Source: Derxia gummosa DSM 723 (GTDB taxonomy: Bacteria; Pseudomonadota; Gammaproteobacteria; Burkholderiales; Burkholderiaceae_E). From it: a DNA stretch of 64,000 nucleotides. The stretch covers positions 1 to 64,000 of the forward strand of contig NZ_AXWS01000001.1 in assembly GCF_000482785.1 (NCBI RefSeq), given 5' to 3'. Shown here piece after piece: positions 55,631-64,000 of the stretch; position 1 is the first letter of the stretch, and each line of letters starts with the position of its first letter. Both the position numbers and the translations under genes were made by a program. The notes under the pieces are model-generated. The model did not search any database and had not been told where the DNA came from. It saw only the letters and a list, made by a program, of their open reading frames with translations.

Positions 55631-56031
55631 CGCTTGTTCTCCCCGTCGTCGCCGATCCAGGCGTGGTAGCGCAGGTCGGCCAGGTTGGCGACTTCGAGCG
55701 CGCGCTCGTGCGTGGCTTCGAGCACCACGGCCGGCGCGGCGCCGGCCTCCATCGCCTCGACCCAGCGGCTCGCGCACAGACACCAGCGGTCACCCGGCTT
55801 CAGGCCCGGAAAGCGGTATTGCGGCACCGGCGTGGAAAGGTCGTTGCCCGCCGCCTTGCTGAAGGCGAGGAACTCGGCGGTCATGCGCACGCAGATCGTG
55901 TGCTGGCCAAGGTCTTCCGGCGCGGTGTTGCAGCAGCCGTCGCGGAAGAAGCCGGTGAGCGGGCGGGTCGAACAGGTCTGGAGCGGGCCACCGAGCACAT
56001 TGCGCGCGGTGCGGGCAGGAGAGGCGGGCAT
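55627..56031 (-). CDS. DUF2237 family protein
   Basis: 134 residues from ATG 56031; a GTG at 56079 would add 16. The sequence ARNVLGGPLQTCSTRPLTGFFRDGCCNTAPEDLGQHTICVRMTAEFLAFSKAAGNDLSTP...GLKPGDRWCLCASRW is the DUF2237 signature, with conserved cysteines. Function is unknown. Its 4-nt overlap with gor suggests a thiol or redox link. Confidence 0.9.
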   Translation of the reverse strand: MPASPARTARNVLGGPLQTCSTRPLTGFFRDGCCNTAPEDLGQHTICVRMTAEFLAFSKAAGNDLSTPVPQYRFPGLKPGDRWCLCASRWVEAMEAGAAPAVVLEATHERALEVANLADLRYHAWIGDDGENKR

Positions 56032-56159
56032 GACGAAGGAGGGCGAAAGGGTTTGCGGGATGTCGTGGACTTGCGACACGGCGGCGTGGCGGGATTTTGC
56101 GCTCTAATCGCATGCCCCGGCCCCGGCCGGGCTATCCCGCCTGAAACCCTACGCGCCCG

Positions 56160-57089
56160 ATGCAGCAGACCTTCCTCTATCTGGCCTTTCTTGCCGGGCT
56201 GGGCGCCCTGATCGCCTGGGCCATCCGGCACCGGCTCCACCAGCATCGCGCCGCGACCGAGGAGCGCGAGGCCCGGCGCGCGCACAGCCTCGGCATCGAT
56301 GCGCTGGTGCGTCGCCCGAGCGCGCGCGCTGCCTTCGGCGGCGCCGAGCCCGCGACCATCGAGGTGCCGCCGCCCACCATCCCGCATGCGGTCGCCGTCG
56401 CGGCGGCCCAGGCGCGCGGCGGCCAGGCCCCGATCGACGAACTGTTCGACGACATGGACGACACCCCGCTCATGCCCGGCGTACGTCGCGCCGCCGGCCC
56501 CGTCACCATGCCGCGTGCCGGCGCGGAACCCAACACCATCGCGGCGCGCGGCGCGCCCACGCGCACCGACGGCTCGGTGACGATCGCGCTCAACAGCATG
56601 CTCGTCACTTCGATCCAGCCCACGCAGATCCCCCGCCTCGACGGCAACAACCACATCCAGACCGATACCGTCAGCCTTGACTACGACGGCCTCATGCGGC
56701 TGGAGCGGGTGCGCTTCGCGCGGGTGGCGCTGGCCTACCAGCAGTCGCACGGCTTCCGGGCGCGGCGCTTTGCCGGCAAGGCGCCGATCGACGTGCTGAT
56801 GGCGCTGGGCGAGTCGCCCACGCCGGTGGGCGCGCTGCGGGCTTCGCGGCGCAGCGGCCCGGCCCAGCTCGACGAGTTGCACGCCTTCCACACGACCACC
56901 AAGGCGCTGCACATCAAGCGCGCCTTCTTCGTCGCGCAGGAAGGCATGGACGAGCCGGCCGAGCAGTACGCCAACAAGCACAACATCGTGACCATCGATG
57001 CGCGCAAGCTCGCGGCATGGATCGAGACGACCGACCCCAAGAACCTGCCCCGGCTGCTGCGCGCCGCGCGCGGCAAGCAGAAGGACTGA
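56160..57089 (+). CDS. Membrane-anchored protein with Mrr-like C-terminal domain
   Basis: 309 residues. An N-terminal membrane anchor (TFLYLAFLAGLGALIAWAI) is followed by a basic segment, a low-complexity linker to about 190, and a folded C-terminal domain. The end of that domain, LHIKRAFFVAQEGMDEPAEQYANKHNIVTIDARKLAAWIE, looks like the last strands and helix of Mrr-type restriction-endonuclease folds. A clear D...ExK catalytic set is not visible, so it is probably inactive or a different member of the fold. Function is unknown. The DnaQ/GIY-YIG gene overlaps its 3' end by 73 nt. Confidence 0.7.
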   Translation: MQQTFLYLAFLAGLGALIAWAIRHRLHQHRAATEEREARRAHSLGIDALVRRPSARAAFGGAEPATIEVPPPTIPHAVAVAAAQARGGQAPIDELFDDMDDTPLMPGVRRAAGPVTMPRAGAEPNTIAARGAPTRTDGSVTIALNSMLVTSIQPTQIPRLDGNNHIQTDTVSLDYDGLMRLERVRFARVALAYQQSHGFRARRFAGKAPIDVLMALGESPTPVGALRASRRSGPAQLDELHAFHTTTKALHIKRAFFVAQEGMDEPAEQYANKHNIVTIDARKLAAWIETTDPKNLPRLLRAARGKQKD

Positions 57090-58579
57090 GCGCGCGCGAA
57101 CGCCGCGTCTTCATCGACCTGGAGACGACCGGTCTCGCGCCGGGCCGCGCGCGCGTCACCGAGATCGCGCTCATCGAGGACGGGCCGGACGGACTGGTCG
57201 AATGGACCACGCTCGTCAACCCGGGCGAGCCGATTCCCGCCGAGATCGAGTTCCTCACCGGCATTTCGACCGCGCTGGTGCGCGATGCGCCGCGCTTCGA
57301 GGCGGTGGCGGCCGAACTGCTCGCGCGCATCGATGGCGCGGTGCTGGTCGCCCACAACGCGCGCTTCGACCATGCCTTCCTCAAGGCCGAGTTCGCGCGC
57401 GCCGGGCTGGCCTTCCGGGCGCGCACGCTGTGCACGGCGCGGCTCGCGCGGCTGCTGGAGCCGGAGGCCGAGGGCGGCCACGGGCTGGATGCGCTGATCG
57501 CGCGACACGGACTGGTGATCGGGGCGGATGCAGCGGCGGGCGGCGCAGGCCGGGCCGATGCCGAGCCGGACGGTGCCGTGCGAGCCGAGGCGCCCGCGAG
57601 CGCCACCGCCGTCCGCCACCGCGCCCTCGGCGACGCGCACTTCTGCCGCGCCTTCCTGCTGCATGCCGCGCGCGTCCACGGCGCCGAAGCGCTCGACGCA
57701 GCGATCGGCCGCCTGCTCAAGCGCCCGAGCCTGCCCACCCACCTGCCGCCCGACGCACTCGACGCCATCCCGCATGCGCCGGGCGTGTACCTGTTCCACG
57801 GCCTCAATCCGCATCCGATCTACATCGGCCGCAGCATCGATCTGCGCGACCGCGTCGGCAGCCATTTCACCAACGACCATCGCCACGACCGCGAGCTGCG
57901 CATCGCCCAGGAAGTGCGCCGCATCGAATGGGAGACCTGCGCCGGCGAGTTCGGCACGCGGCTGCGTGAATGGCGGCTCATCGGCGAGCGCCTGCCCGCG
58001 CACAACCAGGCGCTGCGGCGGCAGTCGGGCCAGATCGCGCTGCGCCTCGGCGATGACGGCAGGCCGGTGTTCGTGAAGCCGGCCGCGCTGGAGGCGCTGC
58101 TGCTCGCCGGCGACCATGCTGGCTATGCGCGCCACGCCGGCCCCTTCGGCAATCGCGCGGCGGCGCGGCGCTGGCTCATGGCCGAGGCGCCCGCGCGCGG
58201 CCTCTGCCTCGCGGTGCTCGGGCTGGAGAAGCGCAGCCGGCCCGACGCGCCCTGCTTCAACCGCCAGCTCGGCAAGTGCGCCGGCGCCTGCACCGGCGAG
58301 CAGCCCGCCGACGCGCATCGCGCCGCCGTGGAGGCGTTGCTGGCCGGGCGCGCGCTGCCGGCCTGGCCGTTCGCGCATGACCTCTTCTTCGCGGTCGAGT
58401 TCGGTGCGCATCCGGCCGCGCCGGCACGCGAGGTGCAGGTGTTCGACCGCTGGTGCTGGCTCGGCACCGCGCGCACTCCGGACGAGATCGAGGCACTCGT
58501 CGCGCAGGCGCCGCGCTGTTATGCCTTCGAGCCGGCACGCTGGCTCGCAAGCTTCCTTGTGACAGACGGACAAAACTGA
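57017..58579 (+). CDS. DnaQ-like 3'-5' exonuclease fused to a UvrC/Cho-type GIY-YIG nuclease
   Basis: 520 residues. ATG 57017 is the only start codon before the first domain. The exonuclease part (about 30-210) has FIDLETTGLAPG (Asp, Glu), VAHNARFDHAFL (Asp) and a later His/Asp in HRALGDAHFC, the DEDDh set. An Ala/Gly-rich linker interrupts its C-terminal end. The GIY-YIG domain (about 250-335) reads GVYLFHGLNPHPIYIGRSIDLRDRVGSHF, ending EWRLIGERLPAHNQ. CFNRQLGKCAGACTGE is the UvrC-type Cys motif. Fused proteins of this type are thought to act in DNA repair as Cho-like incision enzymes. Confidence 0.9.
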   Translation: MDRDDRPQEPAPAAARRARQAEGLSARERRVFIDLETTGLAPGRARVTEIALIEDGPDGLVEWTTLVNPGEPIPAEIEFLTGISTALVRDAPRFEAVAAELLARIDGAVLVAHNARFDHAFLKAEFARAGLAFRARTLCTARLARLLEPEAEGGHGLDALIARHGLVIGADAAAGGAGRADAEPDGAVRAEAPASATAVRHRALGDAHFCRAFLLHAARVHGAEALDAAIGRLLKRPSLPTHLPPDALDAIPHAPGVYLFHGLNPHPIYIGRSIDLRDRVGSHFTNDHRHDRELRIAQEVRRIEWETCAGEFGTRLREWRLIGERLPAHNQALRRQSGQIALRLGDDGRPVFVKPAALEALLLAGDHAGYARHAGPFGNRAAARRWLMAEAPARGLCLAVLGLEKRSRPDAPCFNRQLGKCAGACTGEQPADAHRAAVEALLAGRALPAWPFAHDLFFAVEFGAHPAAPAREVQVFDRWCWLGTARTPDEIEALVAQAPRCYAFEPARWLASFLVTDGQN

Positions 58580-58647
58580 CCGCTTGGTCGCGCATAATCC
58601 CCGGTTGCATTCGGCAAGCAATCGTTAACAAAACCTTCCCCCACCGC

Positions 58648-61600
58648 ATGGCCTCGATCCCGGCGAAGTTCGATCTGCCCGACAGCCGCCGCGCCATGCC
58701 GCGCGAGCGCCTGCTGTCCGCGCTCGACTACGCCTTCGAGACCGCGCGCTGCGTCTGGGTCTGCGCCGAGCCGGGCAGCGGCAAGACCACGCTCGCCGCG
58801 AACTGGCCTGCCACGCGCCAGCGCCCGGCGGCCTGGTACCGCATCGACCCGGCCGATGCCGACACCGCCGTCTTCGCCGAGGACTTCGCCGCGATGCTCG
58901 GCTGGCATGGCGCCGACGAGCCGCCGCGCGGCAAGGGCAAGCGCGCCGCGCCGCCGGTGCCGCCGCTGCCACTGTGGGAACCGACCCAGGCCGCCGAGCC
59001 CGAGGTCTTCCTGCGCCGCTACTTCCGCGCCGCCTTCGCGCGCCTGCCCGAAGGCGGCGTGCTGGTGTTCGACAACGCGCAGGAGATGGCGCCCGAGCGC
59101 TTCGACCGGCTGTTCGCGCTCGCGCTCGACGAGGCGCCGGCCGACCGGCGCTTCATCGTCACGAGCCATGCCCGGCCCGGCCCGGCGCTCGCGCGCGCCC
59201 AGAGCAAGGGGCTGGTCGAGGTGCTGGGCGAGGCGGCGCTGCGCTTCACCGTGGGCGAGACCGGCGAGCTGATCGCCGCCCGCACCCGTGGTCAGGCCGA
59301 CGAGGCGCGCGCGGCCGAGGTGCATGGCGCCACGCGCGGCTGGGCCGCCGGCATCGTGATGCTCGGCGCGAGCGGCATGAGCGCGCTCGCCGGCCTGGGC
59401 GACGCGGCCTCGGCCGACGCCGAGCGCCGCGACCGCGAGGCGCTGGTCGAGCGCTGGTTCGCCACCGAGGTCGACGAGCGCCTCGACCCGGCCTCGCGCG
59501 AGCTGCTGTCGGCCGTCGCGCTGATGGGCGAATTCAGCGCCGCCAGCGCCGTCAGCCTGAGCGGGCGCGCCGACGCGCCCGCGCTGCTCGACGCGCTGGC
59601 CGAGCGCCACCTGTTCGTGCAGCGCCACGGTGGGCCGCGCCCGGTGTACGAGCTGCACGGCCTGTTCCGGCGCCATCTGCGCGACCGCCTCGGCGCCGAC
59701 GGCGCCCGCGCGCGCTATCTGCCCACGCTCGCCGCGCTGGTGGCCGAGCATCGTGGCGACGAGGCGATCGACCTCGCGCTCGACTTCGCCGATACCGATG
59801 CCGCCGTCGAGCTGCTGGAGATGGGCGCCGAGGGCTTCGCGCGCGGCGGCCGGGTCGAGCGGCTGCAGGCCTGGCTCGCGCGGCTGCCGCGCGAACCGCT
59901 CGCGGCGCGCGGCTGGCTCGCGTACTGGATCGGCATGGCGACGGTGCAGGTCGACGAGATCGAGGCGCGCGGCTGGTTCGAGCTGGCCTTCGAGCGCTTT
60001 CGCGCCGATGCCGACGCGGCCGGGCTCACCTCCGCCATCTGCGCCGCGCTGTTCGCCTACAACGCCGACTGGGGCAGCTTCGAGGCGCTCGACACCTGGC
60101 GCGCGCGCGCCGCCGAGCATCTGCCCGCGCTCGACACCATCAGCGATCCCGCGATCCGCCTGCGTGCCGGCGTGGCGCGGCTGTGCGCCGGGCTGCTTGC
60201 CGACCCGATCGACCTCGACAGTGCCGAGGTGCGCGCCGCCGCCGAGGCGCTGCACGCTCTGCTGGGCGATCAGGCCAGCGGCACCGACGCGACCGAGCGC
60301 TGCATCGCCAGCCAGATGCTGGTCGAGTACGCCGACCTCGAATCGCGGATGGAGTGGGTCACGCCCATCATCGGCATCACCGTCGCGTCCTTCGGCGCCG
60401 AGCGCGTGAGCGAGCTGAGGCGCGGGCGCTGGTATCTGTCGCTCGCCAACGCCCATTTCCATCACAACCAGCCGAAGCAGGAAGCCGAGGCGCTCGCGAC
60501 GGTGCGCGCGATCGTGGCCGAATCGAAGCTGCGCCTGCTTCAGACGGGGCTGCTCGTGTGCGAAGCCCAGCAGCTGCTCGCGGGCAGCGACCATGCGGCC
60601 ACCGGCGCCAAGCTCGACGAGCTGGGCCGGCATGTGGACCCGAAGCGGCCGCTGCTGCTGGGCTTCTTCTATTACAACTTCCGCAGCCGGCTGCATCTCA
60701 TCACCGGCCGCTTCGCGCAGGCGCGCGAGAACATCGAGCTGGCGCTCGACGCCGCGCGCCGCGCAAATCTCAGTCTCGGCCGCCAGCTGCCGATCCAGCT
60801 CACCCTCGCCTATGCCCACATCGGCGAGGGTGATTGCGAGGCGGCGGCCGAGGTGTTCGGCCAGCTCTGCGCCAGCATCACCGGCAAGCAGGGACTCGGC
60901 ATCCGCGCGATGCAGGAGTGCTGCCATGCGCTCGTGGCGATGCGCGACGGCGCCGATCCGGCCGCGTCGCTGCGGACGGCTTTCACGCTGCTGCGCGACA
61001 TCGGTACCCCGATGGTCATGCGTCCCCTGCCGGCAGTGGTTGCAAGGCTTTGCAGCGCCGCGCTGCGGCTTCGCATCGAGCCCGAGTTCGCGCGCGAGAT
61101 GGTCAGGTTGCGAGCGCTTGCAGCGCCCGCCGACGCCGACGAGCACTGGCCCTGGGCGGTGCGGGTGCGCTGCTTCGGCGGCTTCGAGGTGTTCGTCGAT
61201 GGCGCGCCGCTCAAGCTCGGCGCCAAGGCACCCAAGAAGCCGCTGGAGCTGCTCAAGTTCCTGGCCAGCCGCGCCGGCCGCCAGGCCGATGTCACCACGG
61301 TGCTGAGCGCCTGCTGGCCCGAGTCCGACGGCGACGCGGCGCGCAGCGCCTTCGACATGGCGGTGTCGCGGCTGCGCAAGCTGCTCGGCAAGCCCGAGGC
61401 GATCATCGTCGGCGAGGGGCGCATCTCGCTCGATCCCCAGCTGGTCTGGCCCGACAGCTGCGGTCTCGATCTCGTGGCCGAGTCGCTGCGCGCCGACGTG
61501 ATCGCGCATGACTCGGTGGCCGAGCGCCTGCTGGCCGTGTATCGCGGCAACTTCCTCGGCGATGAGACCGAGGCGCCCTGGATGGTCGAGGCGCGCGAGC

Positions 61601-61872
61601 GCTATCGCGCCACCTTCGTGAAGAGCGCCGAGCGTCTGTGCGAACTGCTGCGCGGCGCCGGCCGCCTCGACGCGGCGATCGCGCTGGGCGAGCGTGCGGT
61701 CGAGGTCGAGCCGCTGGCCGAGGCGGTGTACGGTCAGATCATCCGCGCGCTGCTCGCGCAGGATCGCGAGGCCGACGCGCGCCGCGTGTTTCGCCGCTGC
61801 GAGCAGATGCTGTCGGTGATGCTCGGCATCAAGCCGTCGGCCGCAACGGTCGCATTGCTCAATCCGCGCTGA
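58648..61872 (+). CDS. Large STAND-ATPase transcription regulator with BTAD domain (MalT/AfsR-like)
   Basis: 1,074 residues from ATG 58648. The N-terminal ATPase has Walker A AEPGSGKTTLA (about 40-50) and Walker B VLVFDNAQEM. The arginine-finger region and LHGLFRRHLRDRL winged helix are of the MalT type. A long helical TPR-like region follows (about 370-820). The C-terminus has an OmpR-like winged helix (from about 837; VRCFGGFEVFVDGAPLKLGAKAPKKPLELLKFL). A bacterial transcriptional activation domain follows (about 950-1070; LLAVYRGNFLGDETEAPWMVEARERYR). Such regulators sense a ligand and activate a few promoters; ligand and targets are unknown. There is no TPR-partner or secondary-metabolite cluster beside it. 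Confidence 0.88.
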   Translation: MASIPAKFDLPDSRRAMPRERLLSALDYAFETARCVWVCAEPGSGKTTLAANWPATRQRPAAWYRIDPADADTAVFAEDFAAMLGWHGADEPPRGKGKRAAPPVPPLPLWEPTQAAEPEVFLRRYFRAAFARLPEGGVLVFDNAQEMAPERFDRLFALALDEAPADRRFIVTSHARPGPALARAQSKGLVEVLGEAALRFTVGETGELIAARTRGQADEARAAEVHGATRGWAAGIVMLGASGMSALAGLGDAASADAERRDREALVERWFATEVDERLDPASRELLSAVALMGEFSAASAVSLSGRADAPALLDALAERHLFVQRHGGPRPVYELHGLFRRHLRDRLGADGARARYLPTLAALVAEHRGDEAIDLALDFADTDAAVELLEMGAEGFARGGRVERLQAWLARLPREPLAARGWLAYWIGMATVQVDEIEARGWFELAFERFRADADAAGLTSAICAALFAYNADWGSFEALDTWRARAAEHLPALDTISDPAIRLRAGVARLCAGLLADPIDLDSAEVRAAAEALHALLGDQASGTDATERCIASQMLVEYADLESRMEWVTPIIGITVASFGAERVSELRRGRWYLSLANAHFHHNQPKQEAEALATVRAIVAESKLRLLQTGLLVCEAQQLLAGSDHAATGAKLDELGRHVDPKRPLLLGFFYYNFRSRLHLITGRFAQARENIELALDAARRANLSLGRQLPIQLTLAYAHIGEGDCEAAAEVFGQLCASITGKQGLGIRAMQECCHALVAMRDGADPAASLRTAFTLLRDIGTPMVMRPLPAVVARLCSAALRLRIEPEFAREMVRLRALAAPADADEHWPWAVRVRCFGGFEVFVDGAPLKLGAKAPKKPLELLKFLASRAGRQADVTTVLSACWPESDGDAARSAFDMAVSRLRKLLGKPEAIIVGEGRISLDPQLVWPDSCGLDLVAESLRADVIAHDSVAERLLAVYRGNFLGDETEAPWMVEARERYRATFVKSAERLCELLRGAGRLDAAIALGERAVEVEPLAEAVYGQIIRALLAQDREADARRVFRRCEQMLSVMLGIKPSAATVALLNPR

Positions 61873-62116
61873 TCCGGTCACGCTGCCGGTGTCGGTGCGG
61901 GCCGGTTTGCGGGCAGAGTGCTGGCTTGTCATCGGCCGGCCCCGGCCGGTGGCCAAGTCCCGGCGCGGTACTTCAAGATCAAGGGACGCGATTGCCCTGC
62001 CTGTTCAGGCTGACCGGCCGCTGCTAGGGTCCGGCACGCGCGCGCATCCACGCATCGCAAGTACCGGCCGGCATCGGCTCATCGTCCTCGCGGACCCCGA
62101 CTTTTCCGAATCCAAC

Positions 62117-62599
62117 ATGGCAACCAAGAAGACCCCGAAGTCCAAGCGTCCCAAGACCAGCGAATCCGCCGTCCTGCATCTGAAGTGGGTCGATGGCATC
62201 AACTCCGGCACCAAGAAGCTCGCCGGTGTCACGCCGGTCGAGGGCCGCACGCGCGACACCGACAAGGAGCTCGTCAAGCAGTTCAAGGCGCTGCTTGCCG
62301 CGCAGGAGAAGGCGCTGGCCGCGGTGCAGAAGATCGTCGCGATCCGCAAGGCCGAAGCCGACGTGGCCGGTGATGCCGACAAGACCGAGTCCTGCGACCT
62401 GGCCGTCAGCAAGATCGAGGCCGAGATCGCCGCGCTGAAGGAAGAGCTTGGCATCGCCGCCGCGCCCGCCGCCGAGCCGGTGGAGGCCAAGCCGGCCAAG
62501 GCCGCCAAGAAGGTCAAGGCCGACGCCAGGCCGGCCGCGAAGAAGGTCGTGGCCAAGAAGGCGGCCAAGAAGGTCGCGGCCAAGAAGACCAAGGGCTGA
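62117..62599 (+). CDS. Histone-H1-like basic protein
   Basis: 160 residues from ATG 62117. It starts MATKKTPKSKRPKTSES and has a helical middle with Ala/Lys/Glu heptad character (DKELVKQFKALLAAQEKALAAVQKI...SKIEAEIAALKEEL). It ends in a Lys/Ala tail (AKKVKADARPAAKKVVAKKAAKKVAAKK). It probably binds DNA non-specifically through the tail, like other bacterial H1-like proteins. It is followed by two strong hairpins, so it is a separate unit. The tail is a conceivable substrate of the SET-domain enzyme at 48506. Confidence 0.8.
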   Translation: MATKKTPKSKRPKTSESAVLHLKWVDGINSGTKKLAGVTPVEGRTRDTDKELVKQFKALLAAQEKALAAVQKIVAIRKAEADVAGDADKTESCDLAVSKIEAEIAALKEELGIAAAPAAEPVEAKPAKAAKKVKADARPAAKKVVAKKAAKKVAAKKTKG

Positions 62600-62607
62600 T
62601 GACGGCA

Positions 62608-62695
62608 GGCGGATGGCCCGGCCATCCGCCGCCGCTGACGCAGGCAAGGGCCCGCGTCGCGTGCCGCCTCCGGGCGGGCGTGGCGCGGGCCCTTG
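62608..62695 (+). terminator. Two consecutive hairpins after the H1-like gene
   Basis: A 10-bp stem with 3-nt loop (62608-62630, GGCGGATGGC and complement) is followed by a 12-bp stem with a 27-nt loop (62645-62656 with 62684-62695, CAAGGGCCCGCG and complement). Neither has a good T-run, so termination efficiency is uncertain; RNA stabilisation is possible. Confidence 0.5.
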
Positions 62696-62766
62696 TGCAT
62701 TCGGCCCGGTGCGCGCAGGGCGATGCGCGCACACTCGCGGCCGTTCTTCTTCTCCCGCTCCTCGCC

Positions 62767-63273
62767 ATGACAGCCTTTGCAACGCCCGCCAGCTTCCGTA
62801 TCGATGCCGCCGCGCCGGCCGATTGCGACGATCTCGTCGCGCTCATCCGAGGTCTGGCCGAATACGAAAGCCTCACCCATCTGCTCCAGGTCACGCCGTT
62901 GGCGCTGGCCGAGCATCTGTTCGGCGCGACGCCGAGTGCCGAGGCCGTGATCGCGCGCGATGCCGACGGGAGCGCGCTCGGCTTCGCGCTGTGGTTCCGC
63001 AATTTCTCGACCTTCCTCGGCAAGCCTGGCTTGTATCTCGAAGACATCTTCGTGCTGCCGTCGGCGCGCGGGCGCGGCATCGGCAAGGCGCTGATCCGGC
63101 ATGTGGGTGCGATCGCGGTCGAGCGCGGCTGCGGCCGCTTCGAATGGTCGGTGCTCGACTGGAACACGAGCGCGATCGGCTTCTACGAAAGCCTCGGCGC
63201 GACGGTGCTGCCCGACTGGCGCATCGTGCGCGTGACCGGTGAGGCGCTGGCGCGCTTCAGGCGCGAGGGCTGA
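62767..63273 (+). CDS. GNAT-family acetyltransferase
   Basis: 168 residues from ATG 62767. FRIDAAAPADCDDLVALIRGLAEYESLTH is the typical start of the diamine-acetyltransferase-like GNAT subgroup. The acetyl-CoA loop is LYLEDIFVLPSARGRGIGKALIRHV, and the domain closes with EWSVLDWNTSAIGFYESLGATVLPDWRIVRVTGEAL. The substrate is probably a small amine or thialysine-like compound. Longer upstream starts run through the hairpins and are unlikely. Confidence 0.9.
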   Translation: MTAFATPASFRIDAAAPADCDDLVALIRGLAEYESLTHLLQVTPLALAEHLFGATPSAEAVIARDADGSALGFALWFRNFSTFLGKPGLYLEDIFVLPSARGRGIGKALIRHVGAIAVERGCGRFEWSVLDWNTSAIGFYESLGATVLPDWRIVRVTGEALARFRREG

Positions 63274-63406
63274 GGCGTGACCGGGGCTGACCAAGGCTGA
63301 CCGGGGACGCATTCAGGTCCGGTGCGGCGCGGATGTCACGCGCCGCGCGTTTGCTGTGCGGCGCTGGCATCGGCCGGCCGGCAAGGCGAGGCAGCAGCTG
63401 CCGATC

Positions 63407-63883
63407 TCAGTGCTGATGCTGCATCGGCGCGGCCGGCGTCACGGCCTCGACGGCCAGCTCGACGGTCGTCTCGCCGGCGCGCTCGAAGCGCAGCGTGACC
63501 GGCACGCGCGCGCCCTCTGCCAGCGGCGCCTTCAGGTCGATCAGCATCAGGTGCAGGCCGCCGGGCTTGAGTTCGACTGCGGACTTCGCGGGCAGGTCGA
63601 TGGCCTGTACCTGACGCATGCGGGCGACGCCGTCGGCGCCCATCTCGTGGGTGTGCAGTTCGACGCGGACGGCCGCCGGCGAGCTGGCGCCGACGAGCCG
63701 GTCCGCCGTGCCGCCGTTGCTCAACTTCACATAGCCGCCACCGACCGACTGGCCGGGCACGGTCGCGCGCGCCCAGGGATGGCCGATCTCGATCGCGCCG
63801 AGCTGGTAGTCGTGGGCAAAGGCGGTCGTGGCCAGGGTGGCGAGGGCGAGGGCGGCGAGGCGCGCGGCAAGGCTGGGCTTCAT
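63407..63883 (-). CDS. Periplasmic copper chaperone, PCu(A)C family
   Basis: 158 residues from ATG 63883 with a signal peptide (MKPSLAARLAALALATLATTAFA). The mature protein has IGHPWARATVPGQSVGGGYVKLSNGG and the copper-binding set HTHEM...MRQV...GGLHLMLIDL of the H(M)x10Mx21HxM type. The C-terminal MQHQH adds extra ligands. It delivers Cu(I) to cytochrome oxidase. Any partner gene (Sco or DUF2946) would lie beyond the window's right edge. Confidence 0.93.
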   Translation of the reverse strand: MKPSLAARLAALALATLATTAFAHDYQLGAIEIGHPWARATVPGQSVGGGYVKLSNGGTADRLVGASSPAAVRVELHTHEMGADGVARMRQVQAIDLPAKSAVELKPGGLHLMLIDLKAPLAEGARVPVTLRFERAGETTVELAVEAVTPAAPMQHQH

Positions 63884-64000
63884 GCGGAGTTCCGGCGTGG
63901 CGTGAATCGAGCGCGCAGCATCGGCCGCGCGGCCCGCGCGGGCAAGCGCCGGGCACGACGCCGGCACCACCGTGCCTTGCGTCGCCGGGCGCGACTCGGA
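63884..64000. other. Window end, no assignable gene
   Basis: The minus-strand frame in line with the copper chaperone is open to the edge (VPASCPALARAGRAADAARS) and could be the end of a neighbouring gene, but too little is present to tell. Confidence 0.3.

Noticed and set aside
58580-58647. Promoter for the BTAD regulator (CATAAT at 58593)
   Set aside because: A good -10-like hexamer but no acceptable -35 at 16-19 nt; left out of the feature list.
58519-61956. 1,145-residue minus-strand open frame over the BTAD regulator
   Set aside because: Antisense to a clear multi-domain protein; His/Arg/Gly-rich with no motif.

Overview
The window looks like a chromosomal segment of a high-GC betaproteobacterium, most likely Burkholderiales. 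Support: a DUF3567 protein, a metH split into two genes, the minus-strand block def-fmt-htpX-rsmB-DUF4390-ntrY-ntrX, and dprA-smg-topB. Coding density is high, GC is near 70 % by eye, and many genes overlap by 1-4 nt. I see no insertion sequence, prophage, CRISPR array or rRNA operon.

Layout. 1-6.7 kb (minus): the 3'-truncated start of a giant LEPR-motif/DUF4347 surface protein, preceded by a phage-tail-collar protein, a DUF6916-type protein and a GNAT acetyltransferase, apparently one operon. 6.8-16.6 kb: pgi, glgA and the two metH genes. A plus-strand glycosyltransferase with a short tandem repeat on each side lies between the metH genes. A DUF3567 gene follows. 16.7-25.9 kb (minus): def, fmt, a LysE-type exporter, htpX, rsmB, DUF4390, ntrY and an NtrX that lacks its AAA+ domain. 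This block ends in a CobW-like reading frame whose only plausible start is CTG, fused to the ntrX stop as CTGA. 26.3-32 kb (plus): a LysM protein, dprA, smg and topB.

32-38.6 kb is a biotin region: bioF, a bioH-like esterase, bioC and bioD, then a methyltransferase and a divergent MmyB-type regulator, then bioA; bioB lies apart at 47.4 kb. 39.3 kb carries an initiator tRNA-Met with a strong terminator. 39.5-45.4 kb is a pyrroloquinoline quinone locus (pqqA, B, C, D, E on minus). It includes a pqqA gene of only 24 codons and a terminator-like hairpin after it. A MoxY-like sensor kinase and LuxR-type regulator are divergent from it.

45.6-56 kb holds manC, bioB, a SET-domain protein with a lysine-rich tail, a lone receiver domain, an HNH nuclease, a peroxiredoxin, an aminotransferase, an MFS transporter, a small membrane protein, glutathione reductase and a DUF2237 protein. 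56.2-64 kb holds a membrane-anchored protein with an Mrr-like C-terminus, a DnaQ/GIY-YIG fusion, a very large STAND-ATPase/BTAD regulator, a histone-H1-like protein, a GNAT enzyme and a periplasmic copper chaperone.

Functionally the window joins core housekeeping (translation start and end processing, one-carbon metabolism, biotin and PQQ cofactors) to a surface module. The most unusual features are three intergenic microsatellites (8-, 7- and 6-bp units), the CTG-start frame, the reduced NtrX, and alanine-rich insertions in many conserved proteins.
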